This document shows, piece after piece, positions 7,381 through 10,944 of a DNA stretch of 10,944 nt. Source of the stretch: Chromera velia (Eukaryota > Sar > Chromeraceae). The stretch spans positions 102,291 through 113,234 of the forward strand of contig JAHBMJ010001361.1 of assembly GCA_018398765.1 (NCBI GenBank). Direction: 5' to 3'. The position numbers were made by a program, and so were the translations under genes. Position 1 is the first letter of the stretch. Every line of letters begins with the position of its first letter. The notes below the pieces were generated by a model. It ran no database searches. It was not told where the DNA came from and worked only from the letters and a program-made list of their open reading frames with translations.

Positions 7381-7945
7381 TGAATCGCTTCATTTTTAGC
7401 CGGGTTAGGTCTTTCCAAGACGATATATCCAAAATAATCCAAGACTAAGGTCGTTCTGTCCTGACAAAGGGTAGCTTTTGCCAAATGGCTAGACTGTTGC
7501 TCTTCATATGATGTTTGCGGCTATCGATACGCAATTATTTTTCGGATATTATATCAGCTAGAAAGATGCTGGTCCCATTGCTGAAATATTATTGCTGGAA
7601 AACTGTAAAAAACTGGGTTGAAAACTGATAAACACTGAGCGTATGACTGAAGGCCAAGCAGTGAAAAACATAAGTGGTTTAAACTGCTTTTGTGACGTGA
7701 ATACTCGTAGCCGCGCCGCCTCTAAGCGTTGGCATGGGCCGGTTGGTGGCGTTGAGAGAACGCATGAGCCTGCCTTATGGGACCGAACGGAAGCGTGCAC
7801 ATCCATAGCCACTCCAATCAATATAGCTTCAGGATGGCTTGTGTTCATGGCATTCAGATTGACTATCAGGAGAAGCGGACTTTGAAGTAGGACTTCTAGG
7901 GAACGCTTCTAGGAACAGACCTTCTAATCTGTTATCTGAGCCTCG

Positions 7946-7977
7946 TGCTAGCTATGGTTTCATTTCATATGCTAGCA
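7946..7977 (+). repeat. Inverted repeat, TGCTAGC arms
   Basis: Seven-base perfect arms TGCTAGC / GCTAGCA, extended by an ATG/CAT pair after one mismatch, about 110 bases before the Gag ATG. Confidence 0.6.
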
Positions 7978-8003
7978 GGGCCTCGTTTGGCAAGGGCTGA
8001 GAA

Positions 8004-8025
8004 GCTTCTGAGTGGAGTCAGAAGC
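8004..8025 (+). repeat. Inverted repeat, GCTTCTGA arms
   Basis: GCTTCTGA and TCAGAAGC form a perfect 8-bp stem around the six-base loop GTGGAG. It ends 54 bases before the Gag start. A role in RNA dimerisation or packaging is possible but unproven. Confidence 0.65.
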
Positions 8026-8079
8026 GTAAATTGAAGTGTTTCAATATGTTGACAGACTGAGGTTGAGAGATCGTGAGAG

Positions 8080-9486
8080 ATGGACCTAGTAGGAAATCCC
8101 CAGGCCCAGGCTGCACTCCAGGAACGGTTTGAACAGCTTTTAAACCAAGTGCAGCAGTTATCGGTGATTGTGGAACACCAACAGCAGAAAATTACTGAGT
8201 TGAAAGCTCAGTTAGGACAACAGAGTTCTCTCGCTCAGTCCTCTTTCCAGAGCCATTCTGGCGATGTTTCGCATCCCTCTCCGCCTCCCAGCGTAAAGCC
8301 TAAGAAGCCTGAAATCTTTTTGGAGAAGGCTGAAGATAATATAGACACTTGGATTGCCTTGTGGCAGAACCTGTACCACATCACAAAGACTCCTCCAGAG
8401 GAGCAGGCCCCCATCGCAGTGACCTATCTCTCGCCGACCTTCCAGGTGAAGCTGGCAGAGGAGGCCAGGGCAGAAGGAATGCCCATCACGTCGTTGGAGG
8501 GACTGAAGGAGGTGTTGTACCGCAGCTTCCCTAACCCCAATATCCAGAAAACCCTCCGATCCGAGATCAGACAGATCCATGTGAAGAAGGGGGTATGGGA
8601 TTATATGGACGAGTTCAGGGGGATCGCGTGCTGGTTGACGGACGTGACTCAGATGGACTTGATGTACGACTACAAGGCAGGTCTCCCCAAAGCGGTGTCC
8701 GATGAGATCGGATAGGTTTACTCCAAACCAGACATATTGCCGAAGCTGATTACAGAAGCACTGAAAGCAGAAAAGAGAGTTGTGGGGGGGAACAAAGGAA
8801 ACCATTAGAACCATGGGCAGTCAAATGGGGGGCAAAAGAAGAATGGAGAACCAGTCCCCATGGACCTGAGTGCTCTCTCTTGAGCTAAGAAGCAGCAGCT
8901 GAGAAGAGAAGGCCATTGTTACTTGTGCAGAAAGAAGGGGCACATTCAGTCCGACTGCCTAAGCCCCCGCAGCAGCCAGCCCAGTGGTGGCAGGAAGAAT
9001 AATTGGAGAAGGGGTGGAGAGAAGCAAATGATTCAGAACCAACAGTATGGAGTCCCTCCACCCCGGGGTAACCAAAAGAGTCAGCAGCAGCAGCAGTATC
9101 CTTCTTGCAGGCAGTGGGGGGGGTATGATCAACGATAGAACAGGCAGGGGCGACGCCAGCCTCCCTACGGTCAGAGCTGAAATTTAGGGTAGCGGCCTCC
9201 GTGGAGATGGCTAGGTGTGCGTCCCGCCCGTCTCGAAGCTGAAAAGAACGAGTATGAGGATGAGTATTGGGAAGACGAGGATGAGGAGAGAGAGAGGGAT
9301 ACGGATTTGAGAGATGATGCTCGAAGACACGGCGAAAGCCCAGTGAGGGCAACGGGGGAGAGAGAGGACGATGCATGGGTCACCCATAAGAGAGGACCCA
9401 ACGTTCTCTACTGCAACCATATGTACTCGTTCCCCCAACACTTGCCGGAGTCTAAAGAGGGGAAGCGCATGAGACCAACCACTTGA
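8080..9486 (+). pseudogene. gag: Retroelement Gag polyprotein, several nonsense codons
   Basis: Structural protein of the virus-like particle. The first open piece (8080-8715, 211 residues) has a Gln-rich coiled coil (about 11-47), a Pro/Ser linker (66-76) and a Ty3-type capsid-like domain (about 78-211) with WIALWQNLYHI, LRSEIRQIHV and WDYMDEFRGI. The same frame continues after the stop with sensible sequence: VYSKPDILPKLITEAL, then zinc knuckle CYLCRKKGHIQSDC (8917-8958, CX2CX4HX4C), a Gly/Arg/Gln-rich RNA-binding tail with a QQQQQ run, and a strongly acidic region (EDEYWEDEDEERERD). In-frame stops: TAG 8713, TAG 8806, TGA 8881, TAG 9136, TGA 9178, TAG 9190. The TGA at 9484 may be the original Gag end. 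No frameshift is needed over about 1.4 kb, so damage is by point mutation. Confidence 0.85.
8917..8958 (+). other. CCHC zinc knuckle in Gag
   Basis: CYLCRKKGHIQSDC fits CX2CX4HX4C exactly. It is the nucleocapsid-type motif that binds element RNA and is intact in this copy, although stop codons precede and follow it. Confidence 0.93.
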
Positions 9487-10670
9487 GGTCAACCGCAGCA
9501 CCCCTTTAGAGAGAGGCTCTGAGGGAAAGTGACGGCCCTCAAAGGCCGCCAGGTACTCAGCTTCCCCGGTTAGTCGACCCAGTTGCCTCCGTTCCTTTCG
9601 AGAATGAATACGCTGCACCAACCTCTTTTCTTTCTGTTCCTCTGCAGCAGACAAGAACCGTGAACAGCACGGCAGCATAGAAAGGACCGGCAGGCAGGCG
9701 CGAACAGCGTATATCCTGATGCCCAGGTGATGGCAGACATCGATCCGTTTTGATGCACCTTCGCGGGACGGTGAACGACACCCCTGTCACAATCTTGTTT
9801 GACCTGGGAGCAGATGAGAATTACATGTCTGTTTCCTTTGCTCATTCGCATGGCCTTCCTGTCCATAGGTTTGGGAGGCCAAAATTCTGGTTCCCTGATA
9901 ACGAGCTCTCCATGAACATTGAGGAAGAGCAGCCCACTGACCCCTACGTGACACTGTACGACCAGGCGAATATGATCGGCGCTACCAGTGCTGACGGGAA
10001 AGTGAAGATGATTCGTTTCCAGGGCACTGTCGAGGGCATTCCAGTGAGAGTGCTCTTAGGCTGTGGGGCGGGGAAGACATTTCTGTCTGCTCAATTCGTT
10101 CATGACAAAGGTCTTCCCATCAAGAAGATGCAAAGTTCGCGTCAGTGTAGGGGGGCCATTAAGGGAGAAGACGGGCAGACGGTGGTGACTACGGTCAGCG
10201 AGTACACCAGTCGTCTGGCCTTCTCCATTCAGGGCTACCACCAGAGAATGAAGTTCACCCTGGTTGACCTTGATGACGACTATGATGTCTATCTGGGCAT
10301 GAAGTGGCTGATTGAACATGAGCCTCGTATGCATTGGGGCAAAGGAGAAGTGGAGATTCCAATCTCAGGGGCTCATGGAAGGTCAGTCACTATCAAGTCA
10401 CAGACACAGACATCTGTCCATACTCTTTCCAGCAGAGAGTTCAAAAGAGAAGTTAGGAAAGGCTGTGTGTGAGAGGTGTATCTTTGTAGGTTGGAAATGG
10501 TGGAGCCTGTGCTGGCCCCTATACCGATGACGCTGGAGGTAGAACCCCCAGGTGAGGTGAAAATGGCAGCAGCGATCAGAGAAGAGACAGAGAAGGAAGT
10601 GCCAGAAGGAGAGACAGCAGAAGAGAAGGCAGAGAGGGAGAAGGATGGTCCTGGGGATGTCCTTCTGTGA
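9480..10670 (+). pseudogene. pol: Retroelement Pol N-terminal part with retropepsin-like region
   Basis: This frame is -1 relative to Gag. From about 9480 it reads sensibly (for example RLVDPVASVPFENEY) but meets TAG 9507, TAG 9678 and TGA 9717. It is then open from about 9720 to TGA 10470, and after that stop an acidic Glu/Lys-rich stretch runs to TGA 10668. The long open part holds two retropepsin N-terminal halves: GTVNDTPVTILFDLGAD (about 9765) and GTVEGIPVRVLLGCGAG (about 10023). Only the second is followed by the C-terminal half DDDYDVYLGMKWLIEH. The expected catalytic D-S/T-G is DLG in the first and GCG in the second, so neither looks normal. There is no clear start codon, as expected for a frameshift- or readthrough-expressed Pol. 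Confidence 0.78.
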
Positions 10671-10944
10671 GACCTTCAAACCCCTTCCCGATTTCGAAGC
10701 GAAGTCTCTCTTCATCGCTGCAGATCGTTCTCCCTCCGGGTCACAGTTCACACTGTATGACTCGGAAATCTACCACATTCCGGGGGCCGAGCCTGAGCCC
10801 CTGACCCGCAGAGAGATCCGTAGGCTTTCCAAGAAGGAATCTACCACCTTCCGGTGCTACCGTCTTGAGGTCCGCCCTCTTCCCTCCGTTTCCTCCCCCC
10901 TGGAGGTCAACCAAATCCAAGGAGCCACGATACAGAAGCCCCCG
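10657..10944 (+). pseudogene. Pol linker continuation in a third frame, runs off window
   Basis: Frame +1 relative to the protease frame is open from an ATG at 10657 to the window end (96 codons): SFCETFKPLPDFEAKSLFIA, later GAEPEPLTRREIRRLSKKES and RCYRLEVRPLPS. The protease frame past 10670 has frequent stops, so coding seems to switch here. The composition is protein-like but I recognise no domain. By position it should be the linker between protease and reverse transcriptase. Confidence 0.6.

Larger units (their letters stand above)
7381..8079 (+). other. Leader region upstream of Gag; possible 5' LTR, ends not found
   Basis: AT-richer sequence to about 7640, then mixed. By position it should hold the retroelement's untranslated leader and perhaps its 5' LTR. 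With only one end of the element visible I cannot compare LTRs, and I found no convincing primer binding site complementary to a tRNA 3' end. A direct repeat CTTCTAGGGAAC / CTTCTAGGAAC lies near 7893-7914. Confidence 0.4.
8080..10944 (+). mobile_element. Decayed Ty3/gypsy-like LTR retroelement, 5' part
   Basis: Gag with capsid-like domain and CCHC knuckle, a -1 frame change, then a retropepsin with the DYDVYLGMKWL signature. This is the order of gag-pol in Ty3/gypsy-class elements. In-frame stops, two frame changes and a damaged protease indicate an inactive copy. Reverse transcriptase, RNase H, integrase and 3' LTR are expected beyond the window and are not seen here. The 5' boundary is unknown and may lie up to several hundred bases before 8080. 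Confidence 0.85.

Noticed and set aside
7191-7484. 97-codon minus-strand ORF upstream of the P450
   Set aside because: No recognisable domain or signal, it lies in the promoter/leader region, and nothing beyond an open frame supports it.
7643-7885. 80-codon plus-strand ORF in the retroelement leader
   Set aside because: No similarity to Gag or other known families, and it ends before the leader hairpins. Probably chance.
8080-9486. Alternative genetic code (TAG or TGA read as an amino acid) to explain the Gag stops
   Set aside because: The P450 exons contain no in-frame TAG or TGA, and reading through introns meets such stops normally. Frame changes and a broken protease favour decay of the element.
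9745-9756. Frame change directly before the protease at CCGTTTTGATG
   Set aside because: The protease frame is already sensible from about 9480 onward (apart from stops), so the frame change belongs there. The Gag frame reads poorly after about 9575.

Overview
The window looks like nuclear DNA of a eukaryotic alga or related protist. It holds one intron-rich gene on the minus strand with GT-AG introns full of microsatellites, followed by a decayed Ty3/gypsy-like retroelement on the plus strand. The protein starts with a signal peptide ending in an A-F-A/F junction and then a basic stretch. That is the two-part plastid-targeting presequence of algae with complex (secondary) plastids. Together with mid-range GC content and long repeat-laden introns, this would fit a chromerid such as Chromera velia. 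The genus is a guess from general features, not a match I could run.

Positions 6858 down to 1 (minus strand): a cytochrome P450 gene cut off at its 3' end by the window edge. I reconstructed 13 exons (6858-6421, 5569-5382, 5004-4917, 4434-4281, 3805-3744, 3531-3356, 2989-2809, 2500-2419, 1943-1865, 1731-1431, 1049-960, 599-516, 222-191). Their phases agree at every junction, and the P450 landmarks appear in the right order: C-helix WxxxR, I-helix AGSDTT, K-helix ETLR, the DPSRF region, heme-binding FGAGARACIG and the L-helix. The introns carry CAGA/TCTG, CGGT, CA/GT, CACACG and CT repeats. Almost all long 'ORFs' in 1-6860 are translated repeats or shadows of these exons.

Positions 6859-8079: no gene that I can support. 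The P450-proximal part has a minus-strand TATA-like box and a G-box. The distal part is the leader (and perhaps the 5' LTR) of the retroelement, with two inverted repeats near 7946-8025. I could not define LTR ends or a primer binding site.

Positions 8080-10944 (plus strand): Gag (coiled coil, capsid-like domain, CCHC zinc knuckle, acidic tail) in one frame, then a -1 shift into a Pol frame with a retropepsin-like region, then another frame change near 10657 into a frame that stays open to the window end. There are about eleven premature stops, all TAG or TGA, so this copy is almost certainly dead. Reverse transcriptase, integrase and the 3' LTR would lie beyond 10944.

I see no clearly new biological system. 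The most interesting points are the P450 gene architecture (13 donors all with G at +5, several sitting inside period-4 microsatellites; one probable GC-AG intron; a duplicated splice acceptor), the TAG/TGA-only nonsense pattern of the retroelement, and a tandemly repeated half-retropepsin whose catalytic aspartate is lost in the second copy.
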